A DNA stretch of 64,000 bases from SIAQ01 sp963767835 (GTDB taxonomy: Bacteria > Planctomycetota > Planctomycetia > Gemmatales > Gemmataceae). This document shows, in pieces, positions 53,412 to 64,000 of this stretch. The DNA lies in contig CAVYFY010000002.1 of NCBI GenBank assembly GCA_963767835.1, positions 248,001 through 312,000 on the forward strand, written 5' to 3'. Made by a program: the position numbers and the translations under genes. Below the pieces are notes generated by a model. That model was not told the DNA's origin, searched no databases, and saw only the letters and a list, made by a program, of their open reading frames with translations. Every line of letters starts with the position of its first letter. Within the stretch, counting starts at the first letter, position 1.

Positions 53412-53629
53412 AGCGTGCCAGCAAAAGCATGGAGGACGAGGATCACCGGCGCTTCGCATCCATGCAGGCGTTTCGAGGCGTCGTGCCTCGACCGGGGGCT
53501 CATTGCCGCCCCCGGACCCCCGCTAGCCATCTTCCCTGTTCGCGGGGGCATAACCCGTTGGACGCTGAATCACCGTCGGTGCGCTGTCCGAACCTTACTA
53601 CACGATTACTCTTATCAGGAGATCCTCTT

Positions 53630-54538
53630 ATGACCGATGCTTTGCACAACCTGCTCAAGCAGCTTCGCCTGTCCGGCCTGTTGTCCACCTTGGAGGTGCG
53701 TCTGCACGAGGCCGCCGCCAATCATCTCGATCATCGCGAATTCCTGGAGTTGATCCTCCAGGACGAACTCGCCGTCCGCTCCGATCGCCAGTTACAACGG
53801 CGCGTCAAGGCCGCCCAATTCCGCGAGGTCAAGGCGCTCGATCAGTTCGATTGGAGCTTCAATCCCAACATCCCCAAAAAGCCGATCTTCGAGCTGGCGA
53901 CCTGCAACTTCATTCGACAGCATCGCGACGTTTTGCTCCTGGGGCCGCCCGGCGTGGGAAAAAGCTTTTTGGCGCAGGCGCTCGGTTACCACGCCATCAA
54001 GGCGGGCTTCCTGGTCTTGTACCGCTCCGTCTTCGACCTGGTCCGCGACTTCCTCCACGACGAACTTTTGGGAGACGGCGACAAGATGTTGGCGAAGTAT
54101 CTCAAGCCCGACTTGCTCATCGTGGACGACATGGGCATGAAGCAACTGCCGAAACGCTCGGGTGAATGTCTGTTCGAGATCGTCCTGCGACGTTACGAAA
54201 CACGCTCGACCATCATGACCAGCAATCGCCCCCTGGAAGATTGGGGCAAACTTCTCGGCGACGTGCCCAGCGCCACGGCGATCTTGGACCGCTTCCTGCA
54301 TCACGCGGACCTGCTCGAGCTGAAGGGCAAAAGTTATCGCCTGAATCATCGTTCAGCAGTGAACAACGCCGCCGAGCCGGAACCCGAGGAGACCCAACGC
54401 CGCGCCAAACCCGCCACGAAGGATGGGGTGCCCAGCGAGTCAAAACCAGCCAGCGCCAAGGGGGCGCTCCATGATTCAAAACCAGCCACCGCCGACGGGG
54501 CGCCCCACGGCCCGACCGGCAAAGACAAAAAGCCTTGA
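53630..54538 (+). CDS. istB: IstB ATP-binding transposition helper
   Basis: About 302 residues, AAA+ of the DnaC/IstB type. Walker A LLGPPGVGKSFLAQALG, Walker B LLIVDDMGMKQLP, sensor TSNRPLEDWGKLLGD. CAGGAGATCC precedes the start at 53630. The C-terminal 55 residues (KPATKDGVPSESKPASAKG) read through terminal repeats and are not part of the normal fold. IstB loads IstA on target DNA; its partner here seems catalytically dead. Confidence 0.9.
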   Translation: MTDALHNLLKQLRLSGLLSTLEVRLHEAAANHLDHREFLELILQDELAVRSDRQLQRRVKAAQFREVKALDQFDWSFNPNIPKKPIFELATCNFIRQHRDVLLLGPPGVGKSFLAQALGYHAIKAGFLVLYRSVFDLVRDFLHDELLGDGDKMLAKYLKPDLLIVDDMGMKQLPKRSGECLFEIVLRRYETRSTIMTSNRPLEDWGKLLGDVPSATAILDRFLHHADLLELKGKSYRLNHRSAVNNAAEPEPEETQRRAKPATKDGVPSESKPASAKGALHDSKPATADGAPHGPTGKDKKP

Positions 54539-54719
54539 ACCGGCAACTTCTACTGATGCTGATTCCCTTGAAGATGATAGCATCCCGTGGTCGAAGCAAA
54601 CAGCGACGAGGTCGGCCTTCAGACCACTTGGAAGAGGCAAACGAAATCAACCAAGAGCGTTCAGGATCCCCGCAACCCCTGGCTGGTTTTGGGGCGCTCA
54701 ACGGTGGCTGGTTTTGAGG

Positions 54720-55191
54720 CGCTCAGTGACACCAAACGTTCCACCAATCGCTGCCAGTACATGTCGCTATGGCCAAAGCCTTGCGTCAACACCCAGCAGG
54801 GGACTCCGAAGGACGCCAACAGCAGCGGAAATTCGATTGCGTCGGTGGCTGCGGTCATGTAGCTCATGACGAAGCAGGGCCTCAGGTGAAACGCTTCGCT
54901 GCCGCCTTTGGGCCTGATTTTTCGCAACTGTATGCCGTCGAGTTTTTTCGATGGCCGACCGAAGCCATGAAAAGCGTAGCCGTTGAGCAAGCAAGGCGGA
55001 AGCAATTCAGGGCACTCAGCCATGATGGAATCGACTATTTTTCGCACCTTGCCAGCGTCGTGCCAACATTGCTCGAACTGTTCGCGGGTCATCGGGATGA
55101 CGATCTGTTTCTCCCCGCGTTGGGGTTGCGACGGATCGGCCGACCGACTACGATTCAACACCCGGGTTCGCTTCGGAGCATCCATGCTCAT
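54720..55191 (-). pseudogene. Planctomycete transposase-like gene, 3' end lost to IS21 copy B
   Basis: MSMDAPKRTRVLNRSRSAD then IVIPMTREQFEQCWHDAGKV, ELLPPCLLNGYAFHGFGRPSKKLDGIQLRKIRPKGG and LASFGVPCWVLTQGFGHSDMYW. I recognise this N-terminal pattern from a transposase family frequent in planctomycetes, but cannot assign an IS family with certainty. Conservation stops at about 54722, where the IS21 repeat begins. GGAGG sits eight bases before the ATG at 55185, which may be the true start. Confidence 0.6.
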
Positions 55192-55556
55192 TCCTCCTGC
55201 TTGGTAACAGAAGAATGCGCAAAATGCCCACCGCAGTGAAGCCCGGTTTTTCACCCTTCCTTTCGCACCCGCAATCCGGTAGAGTCAGGAAATTCACTGA
55301 CTCTAAGGAAGGGTGAAAAACCGGGCTTCACTGCGGTGGGCATTTTGCGCATTCTTCTGTTACCAAGCAGGAGGAATGAGCATGGATGCTCCGAAGCGAA
55401 CCCGGGTGTTGAATCGTAGTCGGTCGGCCGATCCGTCGCAACCCCAACGCGGGGAGAAACAGATCGTCATCCCGATGACCCGCGAACAGTTCGAGCAATG
55501 TTGGCACGACGCTGGCAAGGTGCGAAAAATAGTCGATTCCATCATGGCTGAGTGCC
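55011..55556. repeat. 252-base perfect inverted repeat with 42-base centre
   Basis: 55011-55262 and 55305-55556 are exact reverse complements as far as I can check by eye. The centre contains a further palindrome, TAGAGTCAG (55280-55288) with CTGACTCTA (55297-55305). Both arms encode the first 55-80 codons of the transposase above, facing away from the centre. It is either two head-to-head insertion-sequence ends or an assembly fold-back. Confidence 0.85.
55382..55556 (+). pseudogene. Transposase 5' fragment, mirror copy
   Basis: Exact inverted copy of the first 58 codons of the minus-strand transposase (MDAPKRTRVLNRS to DSIMAEC). Beyond 55556 the sequence is unrelated, so the reading frame to 55729 is meaningless. 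Confidence 0.75.
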
Positions 55557-55878
55557 GAGTTCTTTATCAGGCTGTTCCCGAGAAATCGTCGTTACGAACG
55601 TTACGAACGCGCCGGCGGACAAGCGCCGTGGGCCCCTGGCGTTCGACCCAGGGGGGGCGGTTCAAAATCCGGGGCCAGGGCCGGGGGGCTCTGCTTTCGC
55701 GCCGCGTCTTTGGATGGCTTTTCGGGTAGGGTCACCGGGTCCACCACCCGAGCAGCGTCTTGCGATGAAGGAATCGCGGGCGATGGGCACATCAGGTATG
55801 CTCATTGCCGTTGTCGGTCATCAAATACAAGTGGCGCTTCATCTTCAACGACGGATGATAGCATCGACGAAAGCCCGA
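55557..55878. other. Intergenic region without a supported gene
   Basis: About 320 bases between the transposase fragment and the end of the surface-protein gene. G/C-rich runs at about 55640-55690 and no credible reading frame. A TTACGAACGTTACGAACG direct repeat lies at about 55593-55610. Nothing else seen. Confidence 0.45.
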
Positions 55879-58800
55879 CTAAATCGTCGGCGTGAAGCCA
55901 CTCCAGGCGTTCAAGTAGCAAACAGATAAACTGTCACTGTTGTTCACCTGGCCGTCAGCGTTGTAGTCAAAGCCGGCCAGGCAACTCGTCGACCCGTCCG
56001 CCTGCAAGTACGAACTGGAGAACGGGAAGTTGTCGGAGTCGTCCACGCGGGCCGTATTGCTATTGAAACCGAGAGTTCCGCTATACGAGAGCACGTCAGT
56101 TGCCTGGCCGGAGTTGGCCAGCGTCAGGTCGTTAACGCCATCGGCACTCGAGTTGCCCGTAGCGGTGGTGCCCGTGCCCTCGCCGACCGTGAAATTGGGC
56201 TCCTGTCCAAGCGGGATCGACGTTGGCACTGCGGCGCGGGCCGGAACAGCGACGGCCGGAGCCACCGCCAGGATACCGGGGTTCGCTGGGGGAACGGCTA
56301 AGGGCGCCGTCGCCACAGTTCTGTCGGCCGCCTGCTGGGAATCGGGCTGCTGGCGACTCGACATCGTTAGGGCACAAAAGACATTGATTACATTCGTCGT
56401 TCCATCGGCATTCGACGCACTGAAATCTGGATTGGCATTGAGCGTCGCACTGATCGGCGCCACCTGACCCGTGGCGGGGAAGTTGCCGTTAACAAGGTCC
56501 GGTACTAGCTGATTGGCCACCGGTGTGCCGAGGCCGGTCACCAGATTGTAACCCGCGGCCGCGTTGTAACCGCCGTTGGTCCCGTTGCTGATGACGTTGT
56601 AATCGGCCTGGGAAAGGCTGTAGAGATCCTGCTGAGTCTCGGTCGGGCTGGACTGATTGAGATTCTGATCGCCCGCGACTGCACGGCCCTGGTTCGTTAG
56701 CGCGACCAGACCCGCCCAGGCGGGGGCCGACAAGCTCGTGCCGCCCACGACCTCGAACGGATTGCTCGGATCCAGATTGTACGGGTCGGCAACCCACGCA
56801 CCCGTGGACGGATCGGCAACGAATGACACGTCCGGCGTCGTCCTGCTTCCCGTGGACTGAACACCCAATTGGTAGGTCGGCTCGGATTCGTACTGACTGA
56901 GGCCGCCGCCGGAGCCAACGAACGCACCAATGGTGCTATCATTGCCGCCCCAGCCCGACTCGGAAGCATAGGAATTGTCCGCGTTGAGATTGAGGCTCGT
57001 GCCGCCGACGGCCAGCACGTTGGGTGAAAAGGCGGGGTATTCCGGATCGGCCGTACCGTAGTCGCCAGTGCTGGCCACGAAGGTCACGCCCGGAGTCGTG
57101 AAGTAGCTATCGTACATCGCTTCATCGCTCTGGAAAACGGCTTGTCCCTCGGTGAAGCCCCAGCTCATGCTCACGACCGATACGCCCGGCTGACTGGCGG
57201 CGGTCGCAACGCTGGACATCAGGTCGGACAGCGATTGGCTATTGGCTTCCACGAGGACGACTTGGGCCCCCGGGGCGATGGCATGGGTCCATTCCACGTC
57301 GAGCGCTTCCTCGACTTCCCAGTTGTCGGCGCCGGCCCCGCTCGGGTCTGTCGTGGGCAGAGAAGTGGCCTGGCCATTCTGATTCAGCACGGTCAAGAAC
57401 GTCGAAGCCGTGCCGTACTGGTCGAACAGCGTCGGCCCGGAGGAAGTCAGCCCAAACTGGGTGTCGAAAGCGTCCACGGCCGCGTAGATGCTCGGATCGT
57501 CGTAGGCATCGACGATGGCGATGGTCTGGCCCGTGCCGTCCAGAGTGAGATTATTGATGCCGTAGGCAGTGCGGATCTGGGCCGGAGTAAAGGCGACGGT
57601 CCCCGACGGCGGAGAGTCCAGGGTGTTCGCTACAGCATTGCCGCTGATCGTCAGCGTGTCGACGACGAGTGAGATTGAGTTATTCGTGCTACCGACCTGG
57701 GCATTGCCGCTTTCGACGAATTGGGCCGTCGCAGCGTAGATGGTTCCCGTAATGCCCTGCATCGCGTTGCCGCTCAAGGTGAGTGCCTTCGTGTTATCGC
57801 GGGCCTGAAAGATCAGGATCCCGTTGTAGGTTCCACTGGTGGGTGGGGTCAGGCTGATCGTTCCATTTCCGCTCAACGTGATCGCGCCGAGACTGCCTCC
57901 GTCGGTCGTGCCATTGTAGGTGCTGCCCGCGTTGAAAATGAAGACGCCGCTGCCGCTAACCCGGGCGTTGCCGGATACGGAGAATCCGCCGCCCTTGATG
58001 ATGTAGGTGCCCGGGCTCATGGTCACGATGGCGTTGCCGGACATCTGAATCGACGTATAGATGCCTGGGCTCAATGTTACGCTCGAATTGCCGGCACCGC
58101 TGACCGCACCATAACTCGTCAGCCCCGCCAGGCTCGGCAGGGAGAGCGAGGCCAGCGGGTCGGCGATCGACGAAATCCCGGTCACCGGCGTGGGGCTCAG
58201 AGTTGCGTTGCCGCTCTTCTTGAAGTTGCCCTTGACTGAAATAACGGCCGCATGCACCGCGGCATTGCCACTCGCCAACAGGGCGCTGGATGAATTGGAA
58301 TCCACGACAATATTGCCGGGAATATTGATGCCCGCATTGCCCGATATGGTCAGGGCCCCGCCGGCCGTTGGATCCAAGACATAGATGGATCCTGGGGCGA
58401 TTCCCGTCACCACATCCATATTCCCGATGGATGACTGCACGTAGTAGTTGGCTGTCGCCGCGCCAGTGACGGTGGCGACGATGGGATAGACGCCCACGGC
58501 GCTGCTGGAGGTCGCGGCAGTGCTCAGGGTGACGGTGAGCTGGTCGCCGTAGGACGTGGTGTAGTTGATCGAGCCAGTGAACAGCGTGCCGTTCACGGAA
58601 CCGGTCAGCGGCGGCGGGTTGTTGCCGACAAGCATTAGGGAGTTGTTTGTCACCACCGTCAGCAGGCCCTGGACGGTGTCGCCCGCCGCAAACTCAGAGG
58701 TGCTGCCTGCGGCATCGGTGGCCGTGGCCGACAAGAAGGTGCCCGGCGGAAGCGCCGTCGGCAGGTTGGCTGCGAAATTGCCCTGGGAATCGGTGGTCAC

Positions 58801-61800
58801 CTGGGCGAAGCCGAGGAAAGTCTGACCCTCGCCGACGGTGCCCGTCGGGTTCGAGAAGAACTCGATGCGGAAACTCGTGCTGGGATACGCGACGAGCGTG
58901 CCGGTGATGGCGGTGCCGCCTGCGGAACTGACTACGGTGGTCAGCACCGGAGCGGCCTGGTTATCGTTGGCGTTGTTGGCGCTGTTCAGTAATATCCCCG
59001 GGCCGCCGTTGGAGAAGATGGAGTTGGCGAGGATGCTGTTGGCCGTACCGGAATCAACGTCCACGCCGGTGCCGCTGCTAAACGCGATGGTATTGCCGGC
59101 GCCCGCGGTCGTGCCGCCGATGGTGTTGTTATTAGCTTCCTCGATATCGATGCCGTCGCCGTTGCCGAGCGCGACGGTTCCGGTTTTGTCCGTGCCGATG
59201 AGGTTGCCTTGGACTAGGTTGTTCGTGCAGGGCAGGCCAATGCTCGGGAGGCCCTCCAGAAGAATGCCATTGAATCCGGAAATCACATTACCCGCGCCGG
59301 GTAGCGTGCCACCGATGGTGTTATCATGGGTCCCCCATATAAGTGCGACCCCATAGCCGAGGTTACGCACAACTGTCGTGCCACTGGCGTCGGTGCCAAT
59401 GTAGTTGCCTTCGATGACGTTACCAAAAGACCCGAGGGAATTGCCGCTAATCCCTATTCCTCCGCTGTTATTACCGCTGATGACATTTCGGGCCGCGGGG
59501 GTGGCCCCGCCGATGGTATTGTATGCACCTGAGATACTGATACCTACCTGCAGGCCCAGGCCTATGGTCCCGGTGATGTCGGTGCCGACGTAATTGCCCT
59601 CCACAAGGTTGTGTTGGGCACCATCGATACCGACGTCCTGAATGTCTATGCCATAGGCCCCGGTAGGGTTGACGCTGCCCGAAATAATGTTCCTGGCCCC
59701 TGCCGTGGTACCGCCAATGGTGTTGTAGTTGCCCCAAATGGTAATCCCGTCGCCATTGCTGAGAGCAGCCAGGCCGGTGGCGGTAGTGCCGATCAGGTTG
59801 CCGGCTACCACGTTCTGGTTTCCGCCCAACCAGACTCCGTCACTGTAGGTGTTTCCGGAGATCAGATTGCCTGCTCCAGCTGATGAGCCGCCAATGGTGT
59901 TATTTGAGGCTCCTACAATCCCTGCTCCGCCATCATGAGCGAATGGACCGCCGTTATCCAAAGCCAATGTGCCGGTCTTATCGGTGCCGATGTAATTACC
60001 CTGGATCAGGTCCCCGTCGCTTGCGTCAATGCCGAGCCCCGCCGGTTGGCCTCCGCCATCAGCGACATCGGGCAGCGAAGAGTTGTTCCCAGAGATAATG
60101 TTCCGGTCCCCGGGCGAGGGACTTCCGATAATGTCGCCGTCCGAATTCGTTAAAATCCCAATATTATTCGGCGCAGCAGAAAGGCCGGTTACGTCGGTGC
60201 CGATGAAGTTGCCTACCACATGGTCGTTGCCGCTGCCCTCCGACATGAGCCCGGCACCTTCGGCGAAGTTGTCGATCACCAACCCACGCACCGTGCTGTT
60301 GCCGCCGGCGATCACCAATCCGTCTACCGCTCCAGCCTGGCTGCCATCCAACACGATCTTGAGAACCGCGTTATCGCCGATGGCCAGCGTGTTGGGACTC
60401 GCTCCGGGTTCGGTGTAACCGTCGATGACAGCCGTGTCGGTAAGGGTGGGCAGGGCGGAAAGGGGTTTGATGCTGAAAGCACCCGTGCCGCTTTGATAAC
60501 CGGGGTCGGTCGTTGGGATGTCGAAGGCGATAAAGTCCGGATTGGCCGCCGTGCCGTAGGCAAGCGTGTTGGCGTCGTAGATCGCTTCCCGCAGCGAACC
60601 GACGCCGCTGTCATTGGTGTTGGTTACCAGGTAACTTATCGCCACAAGGTCTTTGGAGAATTGTGACGTATCTCCGGTGGACAGGTTCGTCGTCGTCGCT
60701 GAGATGAAGTACCCCCTACCCACCACCGTGCTGAAAGTGGCCGTAAAGCTGGCGTTGCCGCTGGCGTCGGTGGTCAACGTGGCGAAGCCGAGGAAGGTTT
60801 GGCCCTGGCCGTCGCCGCTCGGGTCCATTGCGGCGTTGGCGAAGAACTCGACGCGGAAGGTGGTGCTGGCCACGCTTTGCAGCGTTCCGGTGATCGTTGT
60901 CCCGTTGCTGGACGTGGACACGCTGGTTAGGACCGGGGCCGCCTGGTTGTCGTTGGCGTTGCCGGTGCTTAGCAGAACGATTCCCTGGCCGACGCCCCCA
61001 AGGTTCAGGATGCCGCCGTTGCCGTAAATCGAGTTGCCGAGGATGCTATTGCCAGAGCCCGAATCTACGTACACACCGGGGCCCGCGCAAAAGCCAATGG
61101 TGTTGCCTGCGCCGGGAATCGTACCCCCTATCAGGTTATTAGTGGCGTCGTGAATGTTGACCCCGTAGAGTCTACGGCTAGGGTCGAGCGGAACGGTTCC
61201 GGTCTTGTCCGTGTTGATGAGGTTCCCTTGGACGATATTCCCGGAGCAGTTAAACAGGGCGACCGCACCAGAACCGCCAGCAAATATCAAATTGCCGGAG
61301 CCAGGAGCAGTGCCGCCGACGGTGGTATCAGAGACTCCTGCTCCTAGGATGACCCCGGTTCCGTCCGGCAAACCTTGCGTGCCGCTGGGATCGGTCCCGA
61401 TGTAGTTGCCTTGGATGACGTTGCCAATAGACCCATAGAATCCGCCGTTAATCTGTATTCCGTTGCCGTTATTACCGCTGATGACATTTCGGGCCGCGGC
61501 GGTGGTCCCCCCGATGGTATTGTACGCACCCGCGATACCGATGCCTGACTGCGACAGGCCCATGGATGTGGTCCCGGTGATGTCCGTGCCGATGTAATTG
61601 CCCTCCACGAGATTGTAACTGCCGCCAGCCAGGTTCCCACTGCCGACGTTCTCAATGTCGACGCCAGAGGCTCCGAAGGGGTTGGTGTTGCCCGAAATAA
61701 TGTTCCTGGCCCCTGCCGCGGTCCCGCCAATGGTGTTGTTATTTCCCCACAGATGGACACCAGCGCCATTGCCGAGAGCAGCCAGGCCGGTGGCGGTAGT

Positions 61801-64000
61801 GCCGATCAGGTTGCCGGCGATGAGGTTCTGATTGCCGGCCCTATCGATTCCGAAACCGATGTTCCCAGAGATCAGATTGCCCGCCCCCGCGCCGAGGATA
61901 GCAGACAGGCCACCTATCGTATTGTTCGAGCCTACGACGATGCCGGTTCCGTTGGGCACGGCGGATGTACCGCTCTTATCCGTGCCAATGTAATTGCCCT
62001 GGATCAGATTCCCGTTGTCTATGTCAATGCCGAAGTCAAATGGCTGGCCTCCTCCATCAGCGCTACCGGGCAACGCGGAATTGTTCCCGGAGATGATGTT
62101 GCGATCCGCAGGCGCGATGCCTCCGATCGTGTTGCCGGTAGAGAGGTTCGCCCCGTTGGAATTGGTTACAATACCAATGTTATTCGCCGCCGCAGTTTGT
62201 CCGGTAACGTCCGTGCCAATGAAGTTGCCCGCCACGATGTCGTTGCCCTGAAGATTCAGCACGATGGCGCTGCCATAGGCGAAGTTATCAATTACCAACC
62301 CGCGCACCGTGCTGTTGCCGCCCGCGATCACCAGGCCGTCTACCGCGCCCGCCAGGCTGCCATCCAACACGATCTTGAGTACCGCGTTATCGCCGATGGC
62401 CAGCGTGTTGGGACTCGCTCCGGACTCAGTGTAACCGTCGATGATTGCAGTGTCAGTAAGGATGGGCAGGGCGGAAAGGGGTTTGATGCTGAAAGCACCC
62501 GTGCCGCTTTGATAACCGGGGTCGGTCGTTGGGATGTCGAAGGCGATAAAGTCCGGATTGGCCGCCGTGCCGTAGGCAAGCGTGTTGGCGTCGTAGATCG
62601 CTTCCCGCAGCGAACCGACGCCGCTGTCATTGGTGTTGGTTACCAGGTAACTTCCTACCACCAGGTCTTTGGAGAATTCAGACGTGTCACCGCTGGTCAG
62701 ATTGGTGGCCGTCGCGGAGATGAAATAGCCCCGCGGAACCACAGTGGTGAACGTGGCCGTGAAGCTGGCGTAGCCGCTGGCGTTGGTGCTGACCGTGGCG
62801 AAACCGAGGTAGGTTTGGCCCTGACCGGATCCGCTCAGATCCATGGCGGCGTTGGCGAAGCATTCCACACGGAACGTCGTGCTGGCCGCGCTTTGGAACG
62901 TACTGGAGATGATCGTGCCACTGCTGGAGGACACTGAGGTGAGGACGGGGGACCCTTGGTTGTTATTGGCGCTGTAAGTGCTATCCAAATCGATGCCCTG
63001 GCCGACGTTCTCGAAGCTCGGGTTGCCTCCGTTGCTGTAAATGGAGTTACCGAGGATGCTGTTGCCGGTGCCGCCTTCAACGAAAACTCCGGGGCCATAG
63101 CTGCCGGCGATGATATTACCGGCCCCGGGTTGCGTACCACCAATGGTGTTGTTAAAAGAGTAGATAAAGATGCCGGGGCCGCCATTACCCAGGAGGACGG
63201 TACCTGTCTTGTCGGTGCCGATAAAGTTGCCTTGGACAACGTTGTCCATTGCCCCGGACGGGATGAGGCCTGGTGTATCATTGCCGATAAAAACGTTGCC
63301 ATAGCCGGAAATTACGTTCGCCGCGCCTGGGAGAGTTCCTCCAATGGTGTTGTCATAGGCGGCGTTAGCGATCTGGACGCCCGAGCTACCCAGCACCTGC
63401 GTGCCAGTGACATCAGTTCCGATGTAGTTGCCCAGGACGGTATTACCAAAAGGGCTGCTGGCAGTTGGACCGGAAGTTGGACCGGCCAGGTTGTCGGAAA
63501 TTAGAATCGATCGCGGGGTTCCTGGAGCATAGGCATCGCTGATGATATTTCGCGCCCCAGCCGTGGTTCCACCGATCGTATTGGACTCGCCAAAGGCGGC
63601 AATAACGATGTCGAGCTGCGCAGCCCAGGCCCACAGACCCGGTGATGTCGGTTCCAAAGTAATTGCCCTGCACGAGATTGCCTTGCGCGACACCGGGTCC
63701 TTGGCCCCCGATCAAAATACCGAAATTGGAATTGGCGTTGGAGTTGGCCGAAATTACATTTCTGGCCCCGGCAGTGGTCCCGCCAACGGAGTTGTTGCTG
63801 CCAGTGATCTCTAATCCCGAGCCGTTGCCGAGAGCAGCCAGACCGGTGGCGGTGGTACCGATCAAGTTGCCGGCAACCTGATCCTCGTTATCCATCATAA
63901 TTATCGCCCAATTGGCGTTCCCGGAGATCAGATTCCCCGCCCCGGCTGCAGTGCCTCCGATCGTGTTATTCGAACGGGCGAGTTCTTCATCAATTCCATT
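55879..64000 (-). CDS. Giant surface protein: beta-helix, S53 sedolisin and dockerin-like parts (5' end off window)
   Basis: At least 2,700 residues; the gene continues beyond 64000, and the frame changes at about 63620 (CTGCGCAG). From the N-terminal side: many parallel beta-helix turns (GNLIGTTATGLAALGNG, NNTIGGTTAGARNVISGN) and two CSLREA-like units (NTNDSGVGSLREAIYDAN); an MBG-like domain; a SGNA-repeat region (LSGNGTISL, LTISGNAVAN); an S53 protease domain at about 57610-56480 with Glu/Asp in EEALDVEW, Asp in STGDYG and Ser in GGTSLSAPAWAG; and a dockerin-like end (FDYNADGQVNNSDSLSV). Probably exported and cell-surface bound. Substrate and cleavage role unknown. Confidence 0.85.
60300..62656. 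repeat. Internal 2,016-base repeat of the surface-protein gene
   Basis: Sequence around 60345-60640 recurs at 62361-62656, offset 2,016 bases (672 codons), with about 180 bases nearly identical (for example the SLREAIYDAN segment). The unit comprises a CSLREA-like domain plus the following beta-helix turns, so the protein has grown by in-frame duplication. Confidence 0.7.

Larger units (their letters stand above)
52056..54722 (+). mobile_element. IS21-family element (copy B), nested
   Basis: It carries istA and istB between multiple terminal repeats of the form GCGCC..AAAACCAGCCA: two at the left (about 52056-52085), more inside the start of istA and the end of istB, and inverted ones at the right (about 54678-54722). 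It has landed next to istA copy A and inside a minus-strand transposase gene. The left outermost repeat looks truncated. Confidence 0.75.

Noticed and set aside
53412..53629. Separate small gene between istA and istB
   Set aside because: The open frame runs in phase into istB, but the first 70 residues have no IstB similarity; the start at 53630 has the ribosome site.
56030..63500. Many plus-strand frames opposite the surface-protein gene
   Set aside because: They repeat with the beta-helix units of the minus strand and carry no independent domain.

Overview
The window looks like a chromosome segment of a GC-rich planctomycete (Planctomycetota, probably Gemmatales or Pirellulales-like; inferred from gene content, not from a marker tree). 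Pointers are a Tat-exported DUF1501 protein, a DUF1580-type protein, Asp-rich small membrane proteins, planctomycete transposase families, a giant cytosolic multi-HAMP kinase and a giant beta-helix/sedolisin surface protein.

Layout. 1-5.3 kb: translation genes rplT, pheS and pheT, with a REP-associated transposase (RAYT) and its two 36-bp hairpins lodged between pheS and pheT. 5.3-19.7 kb: mixed housekeeping genes (PilZ, aminotransferase, FHA, ATP-grasp ligase, sulfatase-like, ftsH, DUF1501, enoyl-CoA hydratase-like, GT2, selA). 19.8-29 kb: a tRNA-Ala(GGC) with a tyrosine integrase directly downstream, then a degraded prophage (DNA-binding proteins, DNA polymerase A fragment, zincin-like protein, phosphoribosyltransferase, terminase fragment) carrying two apparent internal deletion junctions. 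29-30.5 kb: IS21 and recombinase debris. 30.6-49.8 kb: a signalling and stress block: a PAS kinase, a kinase of about 2,090 residues with some twelve serial HAMP-type repeats, CsrA, TreS/maltokinase, two exported DUF5666-like proteins, OtsA/OtsB, a sigma-54 response regulator and a carboxylate-amine ligase. 49.8-55.6 kb: an island boundary (3' fragment of a tRNA, probably tRNA-Asp), small accessory genes and nested IS elements, including a 252-bp perfect inverted repeat. 55.9 kb to the end: a minus-strand surface protein whose 5' end lies outside the window.

How the genes may work together. The 30.6-49.8 kb block pairs two trehalose routes (OtsAB synthesis; TreS-Mak interconversion and phosphorylation) with a kinase whose architecture resembles fungal group III osmosensing kinases. 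An osmotic or desiccation response module is a reasonable hypothesis, but it is inference from proximity and architecture.

Quality caveat. About 14 conserved reading frames are broken by small indels, and at least 11 of the breaks lie in or beside GCGC or CG-repeat runs. This looks like systematic sequencing error, possibly at a modified motif, more than gene decay. I therefore report those genes as whole loci with the break marked.
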